This document shows positions 44,830 to 52,978 of a DNA stretch of 64,000 bases, piece by piece. Position 1 is the first letter of the stretch; each line of letters starts with the position of its first letter. The notes below the pieces were generated by a model. It saw only the letters and a list, made by a program, of their open reading frames with translations, had not been told where the DNA came from and searched no databases. The DNA lies in contig NZ_FNNE01000010.1 of the NCBI RefSeq assembly GCF_900106945.1, positions 62,001-126,000 of the forward strand, given 5' to 3'. The translations under genes and the position numbers were made by a program. This stretch comes from Marinobacter mobilis. Its GTDB lineage: Bacteria; Pseudomonadota; Gammaproteobacteria; Pseudomonadales; Oleiphilaceae.

Positions 44830-45348
44830 TCAGGTGACAGGCTGAGAGAAGGGGCCGATTCGCAGCAGAAACTCAGAATCGTGCAGACCGCCAAAATGGG
44901 CCGCTTTCTCAAAGTGCTCGTTGAATTCGAGGCCGGCGCCCAGGTCACGGGCGAAAGAGCGGAACAACGCCCAGGAGGCTTCGTTATCCTTGGTAATCGT
45001 GGTTTCCAGGTGCGTCACGTCCCTGCAAACCTCACGGGATACGATGTCCTTGAGCATGCGCTTGGCCAGACCCTGTCCACGACCTTTCTCATGGACAGCC
45101 ACTTGCCAGACAAACAGGGTGTCGGGCTGCTGGGGCGGAATGTAACCGGAGATAAACCCCACCAGTTCGCCAGCGAGCTCGGCAGCGACACAGGTGTCGG
45201 CAAAGTGGGTGCACTGCAGCAGATTGCAGTACATGGAGTTGGGATCCAGCGGGGGGCATTGGGCCACCAGCTGGTGGAGCCGGAAGCCATCACTCTTGGC
45301 AGCTTTGCGAAGTGTGATGGCGGTGGTAGTCGAACCTTCTGTGGTCAT
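44830..45348 (-). CDS. ectA: L-2,4-diaminobutyrate N-acetyltransferase
   Basis: A 172-residue GNAT acetyltransferase making N-gamma-acetyl-L-2,4-diaminobutyrate. The acetyl-CoA loop is Glu-Lys-Gly-Arg-Gly-Gln-Gly-Leu-Ala near residue 87, and the family start Leu-Arg-Lys-Ala-x-x-x-Asp-Gly is present. First gene of the ect operon, 128 bases before ectB, behind a near-consensus sigma-70 promoter. Confidence 0.95.
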   Translation of the reverse strand: MTTEGSTTTAITLRKAAKSDGFRLHQLVAQCPPLDPNSMYCNLLQCTHFADTCVAAELAGELVGFISGYIPPQQPDTLFVWQVAVHEKGRGQGLAKRMLKDIVSREVCRDVTHLETTITKDNEASWALFRSFARDLGAGLEFNEHFEKAAHFGGLHDSEFLLRIGPFSQPVT

Positions 45349-45384
45349 AGTGATAATAAAATCATCTCAAAACGTTAGAGCTGA

Positions 45385-45412
45385 ATTATATAGACCACGA
45401 AATATATTTCAA
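45385..45412 (-). promoter_or_regulatory. Sigma-70 promoter of the ect operon
   Basis: On the minus strand TTGAAA, 16 bases, TATAAT, ending 37 bases before the ectA start. The -10 box is perfect. It resembles osmotically induced ect promoters, but no operator or ectR gene is present here. Confidence 0.75.
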
Positions 45413-45489
45413 GGCGAGCGCTGCCCAACCCCGGGGCAAAAGCGCAAAATTTGAACAGTTATAGGGCGTTATGAAGGGTGATTTTTTTG

Positions 45490-46434
45490 TTACAGCACGA
45501 GCCTGTTCGGCTCCAGTGAGGGCCCGTTGACGATGCGCTGGCGGTAACTCAGTGCCGCCTCCGAGCCCTTAGGCCAGAGCTGGTCAAACAGCGCCAACCA
45601 ACGATCAACATCAAACGCCAGCGGCACCAGCTCGACCGTCACCGGCCCTGCCGAACAACGGGCAACAGAATCATAAATTGCTGTTTTTGATGAAATTCTT
45701 ACCACCAATCCACGGGGGTCTCCGGCCAGATTCGCCATCCCGGCAGAGCCGTTGTTGGCTACCAGGCAAGGCCTCCCGCCGGCCTCACCAGACCACAACA
45801 GCGGCAGGCAGGTATGACTCGAAACAATGACATCAGCCCCGCTCCGATCGAACCATTCGCTGACCTGTGGATGGTTGCCTGCCGCAAACGCTTCCCGGGA
45901 CAACCCCCAGCCCGCCAGGGAGTCCCCATCACCGTGCACCACCAGAATATTTAGGCCACCAAATATCCCGAACCGCCAGCGTTTAAGCGCCGCCAGGTGT
46001 TCACCTATTTCGGGGGTCTGGGCGGCCTCTTGCTGGAGCCTGCGCATGATCCGGTTGGAGCGCTCCACCACCCCCTGATCGATAAACGCCGGGTAGCTGC
46101 AGCCACAGCCAGCGGCGTCACTGGGGTTCGCCAGTTCGAACTCGATGTTGCCGAGCATGGCGTCGTGGCTCAGCACCCGGCGATTGATGTCGCGGAACAG
46201 CTCCGGCTCTGCATTGAACCAGTTGAAATCGCCATTAAACAACAGCCGAACCCGGTGGCCCCTGGCACGCTCGGCCGCCGCCATAGCCTCAAGCGCGTCC
46301 AGAGCGAAAGGGTTGCCATACAGCCCCCCCGCCACCAGCAGCACATCCTCCGGCCAGCGTTCGGCCGTGTCCGCCAGCTGCTCTGGCCGATAACGATAGC
46401 CCAGCGGGCAACTGCGCCCCGGCTGCCCGCTCAC
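45490..46434 (-). CDS. Calcineurin-like phosphoesterase-fold protein with altered metal site
   Basis: About 314 residues from GTG 46434, two bases after the symporter stop (a longer frame would only re-read symporter sequence). The order of motifs follows the calcineurin-like fold: a Gly-Asn-x-x-Ala-Leu-x-Ala segment near 50, Asn-Gly-Asp, Gly-Asn-Ile-Glu, Val-Val-His-Gly-Asp-Gly, and Ser-His-Thr-Cys with Asn-Asn-Gly-Ser. But the first metal motif Asp-x-His reads Gly-Leu-Tyr, Gly-Asn-His reads Gly-Asn-Ile, and Gly-His-Thr-His reads Ser-His-Thr-Cys. Likely a non-classical or catalytically changed member. Last gene of a four-gene operon. Confidence 0.65.
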   Translation of the reverse strand: MSGQPGRSCPLGYRYRPEQLADTAERWPEDVLLVAGGLYGNPFALDALEAMAAAERARGHRVRLLFNGDFNWFNAEPELFRDINRRVLSHDAMLGNIEFELANPSDAAGCGCSYPAFIDQGVVERSNRIMRRLQQEAAQTPEIGEHLAALKRWRFGIFGGLNILVVHGDGDSLAGWGLSREAFAAGNHPQVSEWFDRSGADVIVSSHTCLPLLWSGEAGGRPCLVANNGSAGMANLAGDPRGLVVRISSKTAIYDSVARCSAGPVTVELVPLAFDVDRWLALFDQLWPKGSEAALSYRQRIVNGPSLEPNRLVL

Positions 46435-46436
46435 CG

Positions 46437-47846
46437 TCAGTTCACCGACCGTGCCGGTTGCGCATCCCGCCCCAATACGCGGCGGGTCAGCAGGGGCAGG
46501 AAGAACCCGGCTGTGCACACCAGAAAGCCATAGGCGTTGACCCCAAGCAGCAAGGCATAGTTGCCCTCACCGATCGCCCAGGACGCTGGAATCAGCCCGA
46601 CCGCCAGCAGCACCCCAAGGGCGATGCCGCTCCAGAAACTGAGGTGGAAGCTCCAGGGCGACCATTGAGCAAACCCGTAAAACAGGAACACAGGCGCCAG
46701 CCCCATAACCATGGTGCCGGAGATGGTTGTGGCCTTGAGGATGTCGGTGCCGGCAAACATCGGCAGATTACCAAGAATGGCGAACACCACCATCACCACC
46801 GCACCCAGCCGCAGGCTGGGCAGTTTTTCGACCGCCCCCCGGGCCAGACGCGGCAGGTCAACCGCCAGCGACTTGGCCAGCGAGGTGAAGGTCGAGTCGA
46901 GGGTGGATCCGGCGGAGGTCATCATCACCACACTCATAAAGAACAGGGCTGTCAGCCCGAGAGACTGGCCGACGGCAGCCGGGGCATTGCCCATGGCTTC
47001 GATGCCATTGAGCTGGGCATGAACACCCACCAGGCTGAACACGAACACCGCCACAAAGCCCAGCAGGCCGGCAACCACAAAGCTCTTGAGCATGGCCTTT
47101 TCCTTGTTGACGAAGCCACGGTCAGTCAACACAGGGTCGTGGAAGGGATAACTGAAGATCTGCAGACCCGCCACCAGCAGCAGGTCCATGCCCGCCTCCA
47201 GGCGGAACTCACCGGTACTGAGCAGGGCACCGCTGTCGTTGGCGGGCAAGACCAGGAACAGCACCGCACCGACGAAGAACACAAACACCACCGCCTGGAT
47301 CACATCCGTGAAAATGGAGCTGCGCAGGCCACCCTTGAGGCTGTAGGCCAGCGTAAAGAAGGTGAACAGCATGGCGGCACCGTAATACTGCCACTGCCCG
47401 GGCTGGCCAAAATAGCCACCCACTACGGCGGTATTGCTCCACACCTCGTTGTACAGCCGGATCAGGATCGCCGCCGCAAAACTCAGAGCCGCCAGCCGGC
47501 CGAAACGGGAGGTCAGGAATTCCTGCAGGCTGCGGGCGCCGGTCTGGGTCCGGATCAGGTAAATAACGTAACCGGCCACCGGGATCGACAGCCAGTACGT
47601 GGCGTAAGCCAGGCCCCCGACGACACCGTAGGCCGCCCCAAGGTTGGCAGCGTTGGTGACCGACTTGGCGAAGATCCAGCTGATAAAGATACTGGCCGTC
47701 AGTGACCACTGACTCACCGGGTTACCTTTGTCATCCGCGCCGCGGTAAAACGAGGCCGCCGTCGTGCTGCGCGGCGACAGCCAGTACATGATAATCCCGT
47801 AGACTACCAGGAATCCCCAGAACAGACTGGCTTCAGTGATGGACAT
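46437..47846 (-). CDS. Sodium:solute symporter (SSS family)
   Basis: A 469-residue inner-membrane transporter with about 13 helices. The sequence fits the SSS (LeuT-fold) family: Gly-Gly-Leu-Arg-Ser-Ser-Ile-Phe-Thr-Asp-Val-Ile-Gln near residue 170 and Thr-Ser-Ala-Gly-Ser-Thr-Leu-Asp-Ser near 310. The substrate is unknown. It lies between a radical SAM gene and a phosphoesterase-like gene, so it may move the substrate or product of those proteins. Confidence 0.85.
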   Translation of the reverse strand: MSITEASLFWGFLVVYGIIMYWLSPRSTTAASFYRGADDKGNPVSQWSLTASIFISWIFAKSVTNAANLGAAYGVVGGLAYATYWLSIPVAGYVIYLIRTQTGARSLQEFLTSRFGRLAALSFAAAILIRLYNEVWSNTAVVGGYFGQPGQWQYYGAAMLFTFFTLAYSLKGGLRSSIFTDVIQAVVFVFFVGAVLFLVLPANDSGALLSTGEFRLEAGMDLLLVAGLQIFSYPFHDPVLTDRGFVNKEKAMLKSFVVAGLLGFVAVFVFSLVGVHAQLNGIEAMGNAPAAVGQSLGLTALFFMSVVMMTSAGSTLDSTFTSLAKSLAVDLPRLARGAVEKLPSLRLGAVVMVVFAILGNLPMFAGTDILKATTISGTMVMGLAPVFLFYGFAQWSPWSFHLSFWSGIALGVLLAVGLIPASWAIGEGNYALLLGVNAYGFLVCTAGFFLPLLTRRVLGRDAQPARSVN

Positions 47847-47881
47847 GGTTCGTCAGCCTCCGGCGGCGTTGGGTTTCGATA

Positions 47882-48844
47882 TCAGGTCGGCTCGGCACAG
47901 CTGGCACCAAAGCGATAGCAGGCGAAGCAGCGGTGGTGGCGGAGCATGATGCGCTGATCCAGGCTCTCCCGAAGGCTTCCGCCCAGGTCGTAGTCAGGAT
48001 CATCGTCCACCAACGTGCAGGCATAGACCCGGACCTGGTCGCCTTTCTTCACCAGCATACGGGTATAACTGCACATGAAGTGCGCCCGACTTTCCCGGCT
48101 GGGGTACTTTTCCATGCAGGTCTCAGTAATCTCCGGACTGCCATCCTCGGAACCCGGTGTGCCGAGATCCGGGAACGCGGTAAACGGCAGATCTTCCGGA
48201 ATGCCATGGTCACGGAAGATCGTCCGGAACGCGTCATCGACCGCCGCCGGGTCTTCGCCTTCGTCACTCTGACGCGCCACAGACACCACAAAGCCTTCAT
48301 CCTTCAACCAGCGGATACCTGCCAGCGCCTGGGCAAAACTGCCGTCGCCGCGGCCAGCGTCGTGCCGGGCCTGATCGGGATAGTCCAGACTCACCCGGAA
48401 GTGGATCGGGTAGGGATTGTTTTTCAGGGGCAGAATCTGGTGACGGCGTTTCAGTAGCGGGTCGGTAGCATTGGTCAGTACGAAACAGGGCCGGTGCTGG
48501 CTGGCGTAGTCCAGAATATTGACGAAATCACGGATGACGAAGGGTTCACCACCGGTAAAGGAAAATTGCCCCACCCCCAATTCAACGGCTTCCTCAATAA
48601 ACGGTTTGGCGTCCGCCAGCTTCATCGCCCCCAGCCGGTTATCGCCGGGGTGGGAGCCTTCCAGGCAAAACGGACAGGCCAGATTGCAGGCTGTACCGGT
48701 GTGAAACCACAACTCCCGGATCTGATCCGAGTCGATATAGCCCCGGGGCTCGCCAGCCCGGGTGTGGGTCCAGCTGTCCGCCGCCCGGGGAGCAATGATC
48801 TCCAGCGCCGGAATAAGCCGGGCCGTACTGTCGTTAACTGGCAT
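47882..48844 (-). CDS. Radical SAM protein with extra C-terminal cysteines
   Basis: A 320-residue radical SAM enzyme. The cluster motif is Cys53-x3-Cys57-x2-Cys60, followed by Gly-Gly-Glu-Pro near 97. The C-terminal part has several more Cys residues (in Glu-Thr-Cys, Phe-Met-Cys, Tyr-Ala-Cys, and Cys-Phe-Ala-Cys plus one more at the very end), suggesting one auxiliary Fe-S cluster. GGGAG lies before ATG 48844. It does not look like ArsS. Function unknown; second gene of the operon starting with the VTT-reductase fusion. Confidence 0.8.
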   Translation of the reverse strand: MPVNDSTARLIPALEIIAPRAADSWTHTRAGEPRGYIDSDQIRELWFHTGTACNLACPFCLEGSHPGDNRLGAMKLADAKPFIEEAVELGVGQFSFTGGEPFVIRDFVNILDYASQHRPCFVLTNATDPLLKRRHQILPLKNNPYPIHFRVSLDYPDQARHDAGRGDGSFAQALAGIRWLKDEGFVVSVARQSDEGEDPAAVDDAFRTIFRDHGIPEDLPFTAFPDLGTPGSEDGSPEITETCMEKYPSRESRAHFMCSYTRMLVKKGDQVRVYACTLVDDDPDYDLGGSLRESLDQRIMLRHHRCFACYRFGASCAEPT

Positions 48845-48909
48845 ACACACTCCCACTGGTCACGCTGTGTCTCTCGTTGGTTCGCTCACTCATCATCGCT
48901 TGGATCCGT

Positions 48910-51138
48910 TTATTGGCTTATATCACGCCGCGCCACAGGTTCATGCGCCGCTTCGCTCACGGCTTCTGCCGGGCGCCGATCGTCAGCTCCGCCCCGCCGC
49001 CAGCGATGCAGCTTCTCCAGCAGCCTGAGGATGGCCTCTGGGGCGTGCGCCCGCTTCCACTCGCCGGCAGCGTACTTAGCGGCCTCGTTCCAGGTCGGGT
49101 AGGGGTGAATGGTGCCCAGAATCTTGTTCAGCCCCAGGCCGTGTTTCATCGCCAGGGTAAACTCGGCGAGTATTTCACCACCCCGGCTCCCGACCACCAC
49201 CGCGCCCAATATCCTGTCCTTGCCCGGAACGGTCAGCACCTTGATAAAGCCATGAGCCTCACTCTCGGCGATGGCACGATCCAGGTCATCGATGCCGTAA
49301 CGGGTCACTTCGTAGGCCACCCCCCTGGCCCTGGCTTCTTCCTCACTCAGCCCGACCCGGGCCACTTCCGGCGCGGTGAAGGTCACCCACGGCATTACCC
49401 GGTAATCGACCCGAAAACGCCTGAATTGCCCGAACAGCCCGTTCACTGCCGCATACCAGGCCTGATGGGCCGCTGCGTGCGTGAACTGATAGGGGCCGGC
49501 AACATCGCCACAGGCAAAAATATTGGGGTATCGGACACTCAGGTCCTCCTCCACCGGCACGGTACCGTTTGCCGCAGGCTCAATGCCCAAGGCCTGCAGA
49601 TTAAGACTGGCGGTATTGCCCTGACGGCCCACCGCGACCAGTACCCGGTCAAAAGTAATACCAACCCGCTCGCCATGGTGGTCGCAATACAACACCCGTT
49701 TTCCGCCTTCCTCGACAAATTCTATCGGGGCATGCTCCAGTCTCAGGTCCACCCCTTCGCTGACGAACTGCTGCTGAATCAGCTCGGCCACATCTTGGTC
49801 TTCACGGGGCAGCAACCTTGCGCCACGCTGGACCTGAGTCACCGGGATCCCCAGCCGGTTGAAGGCCTGAGTCAGCTCACAGCCGATGGGCCCACCGCCG
49901 ATAATCAACAACCGCTCAGGCTGCTCATCGAGCTGCCACAGGGTGTCCGAGGTCAGCGGATCCATGGCCTCAAGCCCCGGAATCGCCGGCAACATCGGCT
50001 TACCGCCGCTGGCAATAATGATGCTACGCGCGGTCAGTCGCTGACGACGACCGTCAGCCGTCTGCACGTCCACCTCCCAGGGAGATACGAATCGGGCCTC
50101 ACCCTGGATGCAGTCCACCCCCAATTTTCTGTACCGTTCCGGAGAATCGTGAGGCTCCACTTCAGCGATAATCCGCTTTACACGGGCCATAATATTGGCG
50201 AAGGAGCCCTTCACCGGCACCGACGCCAGACCATAGCGATCTGCGTGACGCAGAGTATCCGCAGCCCTGGCACTCCTGATCAGCGCCTTGGATGGCACAC
50301 AGCCGGTGTTGAGGCAGTCACCGCCCATCTTGTCGCGTTCAATCAATGCCACCTTGGCTTTCACCGCCGCGGCGATGTAGGCGGACACCAGGCCCGCCGA
50401 GCCTCCGCCGATCACCAACAGGTTGTAGTCGAACTGCGCAGGCTTCTGGAAGCCACGATAGACCCGGCGGCGACGGACAAAGCCGATCACAACCTTGGCG
50501 ATCAATGGGAACAGGCCGAGCAGGGCAAAGGCACCCAGCACGTCGGCCGACACGATGTCCCCAAGCGCCTCAATCTGCGCCAGCTGGGTTCCGGCATTCA
50601 CGTAGACAAAGGTGCCCGGCAGCATGGTCAGCCAGCTCACAACGGCGTAGGTGCGCAGCTTCATCGCGGTCAGACCCATGGCCAGATTGATCAGGAAGAA
50701 CGGGAACACCGGCACCAGACGCAGGGTGGCCAGGTAAAAGGCGCCATCCTTCTTGATGCCCTGATCCATTCGGCGGATGGTCTCTGCGTAGCGTTCCCGG
50801 AGGCTGTCTCGGAACAGGAAGCGGGCCGCCAGAAAGGCCAGCGAGGCACCCACGGTAGACGCCACCGACACTGCCGCCAGGCCGTAGAGGTTGCCGAAGA
50901 AGGCACCCCCGGCCAGGGTCAGGATAGCCGCCCCAGGCAGCGACAGGGCGGTCACCGCTATGTAGATCAACACAAAACCGCCTACCGCCAACGCCGTATT
51001 GGCGGCAATCCACTGTTGCAGGCTATCCTGATGGCGTTGCAGGTTATCCAGGGTCAGCACGGTGTGGCCGTCAAAGGCGATGAACAGTCCTACCAGAGTG
51101 GCGATTACGGCAATCAGTATCAGTTTCTTTCTATTCAT
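48910..51138 (-). CDS. VTT (TVP38/TMEM64) membrane domain fused to a disulfide reductase
   Basis: A 742-residue fusion. Residues about 1-225 form a DedA/VTT-type membrane domain with five or six helices; residues about 235-715 are a flavin disulfide oxidoreductase like mercuric reductase or dihydrolipoamide dehydrogenase. The redox pair Cys-Leu-Asn-Thr-Gly-Cys lies near 275-280, and the C-terminal His-Pro-Tyr-Pro-Thr-Trp-Asn-Glu catalytic dyad segment near 690. There is no N-terminal metal-binding (MerA) domain. A membrane-tethered thiol or metal reductase is the natural inference. First gene of a four-gene operon behind an ECF-type promoter. Confidence 0.87.
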   Translation of the reverse strand: MNRKKLILIAVIATLVGLFIAFDGHTVLTLDNLQRHQDSLQQWIAANTALAVGGFVLIYIAVTALSLPGAAILTLAGGAFFGNLYGLAAVSVASTVGASLAFLAARFLFRDSLRERYAETIRRMDQGIKKDGAFYLATLRLVPVFPFFLINLAMGLTAMKLRTYAVVSWLTMLPGTFVYVNAGTQLAQIEALGDIVSADVLGAFALLGLFPLIAKVVIGFVRRRRVYRGFQKPAQFDYNLLVIGGGSAGLVSAYIAAAVKAKVALIERDKMGGDCLNTGCVPSKALIRSARAADTLRHADRYGLASVPVKGSFANIMARVKRIIAEVEPHDSPERYRKLGVDCIQGEARFVSPWEVDVQTADGRRQRLTARSIIIASGGKPMLPAIPGLEAMDPLTSDTLWQLDEQPERLLIIGGGPIGCELTQAFNRLGIPVTQVQRGARLLPREDQDVAELIQQQFVSEGVDLRLEHAPIEFVEEGGKRVLYCDHHGERVGITFDRVLVAVGRQGNTASLNLQALGIEPAANGTVPVEEDLSVRYPNIFACGDVAGPYQFTHAAAHQAWYAAVNGLFGQFRRFRVDYRVMPWVTFTAPEVARVGLSEEEARARGVAYEVTRYGIDDLDRAIAESEAHGFIKVLTVPGKDRILGAVVVGSRGGEILAEFTLAMKHGLGLNKILGTIHPYPTWNEAAKYAAGEWKRAHAPEAILRLLEKLHRWRRGGADDRRPAEAVSEAAHEPVARRDISQ

Positions 51139-51175
51139 GGGGCCATCCGGGACCTTGTCGCTAAGAATTGTGGGG

Positions 51176-51205
51176 CATAGACACTGCCATATCCTGAATG
51201 TTACA
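51176..51205 (-). promoter_or_regulatory. ECF-type promoter, site 1 (VTT-reductase operon)
   Basis: On the minus strand TGTAAC (51200-51205), 16 bases, TGTCTATG (51176-51183). Predicted start is about 32 bases before the first codon at 51138. Same element as sites 2-4. Confidence 0.65.
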
Positions 51206-51302
51206 GCCCGGTTTTCAAAAATTTATAACGTTTCCCTCAACAAACCGGAACTTTTCACCCATGGCGGCCTCTGAAAGCCCATCAGGGGCAGGAGCAGAAG
51301 GA

Positions 51303-51923
51303 ATGCACATCCGTGAGACCCGGGAGCCGGACGCAGGACTGGTTGCCCGGTTGAAAGCCGGGGACCCCGATGCCTATCGGGAGGCGGTCAGGCGCTATAC
51401 CCCGGGCATGTTGGCGGTGGCCCGCTATTACACTGACCATAGCAGTGCGGAAGATATCGTGCAGGACTGTTGGGCGAAGGTGGTGACCGCCATCCAGGGT
51501 TTCGAGGGCCGCTCAGGCCTGAGCACCTGGCTCCATCGCATTGTGGCCAACCGTGCCAAGAACACCCTGCGCCACCGTCAGCGCGAGCTGACGACCGACT
51601 TCAGCGAAGCCCTCGACCCGGACCTCGCCAGCCGCTTCAAACCCAACGGCCGCTGGGCCGTGCCTCCCAGGATGACCACCAGTGAGTCCGCCGAAGCGCT
51701 GCTGGAAAATGGCGCTCTGAGCGACTGCCTCGACAAGCACCTGTCCCGGTTGCCGGAGGCTCAGCGCTCCGCACTGATGCTGTACGAAGCCCATCAGCGC
51801 CACTCCGACGAAGTGTGTAACATTCTCGATGTCAGCGCATCCAACCTGAGGGTCCTGCTGCACCGGGCACGGCAAAAAATCTTCCTCATGGTTGAACACT
51901 TTCAGGAGTCCGGCGAATGTTAA
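51303..51923 (+). CDS. ECF-type RNA polymerase sigma factor
   Basis: A 206-residue sigma-70-family (group 4) factor. Region 2 spans about residues 25-95 (Asp-Ile-Val-Gln-Asp-Cys-Trp near 57) and region 4 about 145-200 (Leu-Pro-Glu-Ala-Gln-Arg-Ser-Ala). ATG 51303 is preferred, with GGAG nine bases before it; ATG 51261 is an alternative. Its gene overlaps that of a zinc anti-sigma by seven bases. It lies amid four units with a shared promoter-like element not seen before the sigma gene itself, so autoregulation is not supported. Confidence 0.88.
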   Translation: MHIRETREPDAGLVARLKAGDPDAYREAVRRYTPGMLAVARYYTDHSSAEDIVQDCWAKVVTAIQGFEGRSGLSTWLHRIVANRAKNTLRHRQRELTTDFSEALDPDLASRFKPNGRWAVPPRMTTSESAEALLENGALSDCLDKHLSRLPEAQRSALMLYEAHQRHSDEVCNILDVSASNLRVLLHRARQKIFLMVEHFQESGEC

Positions 51924-52174
51924 TGTGTCGAGACCTGGCGACCATTGCCAGCGATTACCTGGATGGCGAACTGGGCGCGACGGACCGGCTGTCCGTCAAG
52001 GTACACCTGATGATGTGCCGGAATTGCCGTTCGTTTATCGGTAACCTCCGCAACAGCGCTGCACTGATCCGGGCCCATTCCAGCCAGACCCCGGATCCGG
52101 ACTATCTGCGCCGGTTGGATGAGAACATCGCCAAGGCCCTGGCCGGCAAAGATCGGGACGACCCCGGCGAGTAA
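51917..52174 (+). CDS. Soluble zinc-type anti-sigma factor (zf-HC2)
   Basis: An 85-residue protein with the ZAS signature His30-x3-Cys34-x2-Cys37 and Cys4 as a fourth possible zinc ligand. There is no membrane segment, so it is a cytoplasmic anti-sigma. Proteins of this type release their sigma when the zinc thiols are oxidised or bound by another agent. AGGAG lies eight bases before ATG 51917; a second ATG at 51923 is possible. Confidence 0.85.
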   Translation: MLMCRDLATIASDYLDGELGATDRLSVKVHLMMCRNCRSFIGNLRNSAALIRAHSSQTPDPDYLRRLDENIAKALAGKDRDDPGE

Positions 52175-52192
52175 TCCCGTCCGCAGCCCAGC

Positions 52193-52924
52193 CTACGACC
52201 TGGCCGTTTCCGCAACTCGCGCAGAGGCCTGCACCGCGAGTGTTTCCAGCAACAACTGGCGCCAGGATTCCAGGTCAATGGGCAGACTCCCGGTGATTTC
52301 CAGCCGCCGGTCTTCCAGCACGTCGGCCAGGCTGCCATCGCGGTATGAAGCGATCACCTGATCCCGCTGTTTCAGCAGCGCCTCGATCTGCGGCCGGAAG
52401 CAACGGACCATGGCGGTGATCCAACGGTTGACTGGCCAACTCGGTGCCGCATGGTCGATCTCGAACTGATCGAGCAGACCGATCACCTGGTCTGCCGGTA
52501 GCCAGCTTTCATCGGTTACCCAGCGATTCACCTCGAACAACTCCGTAGGGTAGCCCCAGGCATCCATGGCAATGGCCACCAGATGGACCACCCGGTCCTC
52601 GCCCTTCGGCCCCAGCACCGGTTGGTGGTGATCTCCCATCGCACCGTGGCGGACAAACAGGTGAAAATGCCCGTGTTCATCATGATCCTCGCGGTGGGCA
52701 TGGTAGTAGTACTGGCTGTGACTGTCCCGGTCATAGACATCATCCTTGGGGTAGTGATCCATCTCATAGAACGCCCCTTGCCCTTTGAGGACTTCGCCAA
52801 CCACGTTCAGGCCGCCCTTCTTCAGTACCCGATGACATTCCAGGATCTCATCCGCCGCCGCCAGGCAGCGTTCGAGCTGTTGCCTGGGCAAGGTGTGTAG
52901 CCGGGGTATCTCCAACGCACTCAT
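52193..52924 (-). CDS. DUF6969-like protein with a His-rich loop
   Basis: A 243-residue soluble protein without signal peptide. A His-rich stretch at about residues 73-105 (His-Ala-His, His-Asp-Glu-His-Gly-His-Phe-His, Asp-His-His) could bind metal. I place it tentatively in the uncharacterised DUF6969 group. It follows the NPC-repeat cytochrome gene by 54 bases on the same strand and converges on the sigma/anti-sigma pair with an 18-base gap. Confidence 0.65.
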   Translation of the reverse strand: MSALEIPRLHTLPRQQLERCLAAADEILECHRVLKKGGLNVVGEVLKGQGAFYEMDHYPKDDVYDRDSHSQYYYHAHREDHDEHGHFHLFVRHGAMGDHHQPVLGPKGEDRVVHLVAIAMDAWGYPTELFEVNRWVTDESWLPADQVIGLLDQFEIDHAAPSWPVNRWITAMVRCFRPQIEALLKQRDQVIASYRDGSLADVLEDRRLEITGSLPIDLESWRQLLLETLAVQASARVAETARS

Positions 52925-52978
52925 CGTCTTGCCTCCTGTCGGCCTGACCGGATTCCTGCCCCGGCCAGGCGACGCATC

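Noticed and set aside
46458..47705. A 415-codon plus-strand frame inside the symporter gene, very rich in Gln, His and Gly
   Set aside because: Shadow of the hydrophobic symporter coding sequence; composition is a mirror artefact, not a new repeat protein.
48877..51180. A 767-codon open frame on the plus strand opposite the VTT-disulfide reductase
   Set aside because: High-GC codon bias keeps the reverse frame open. The product is His/Gln-rich with no recognisable domain, while the minus-strand gene is clear.
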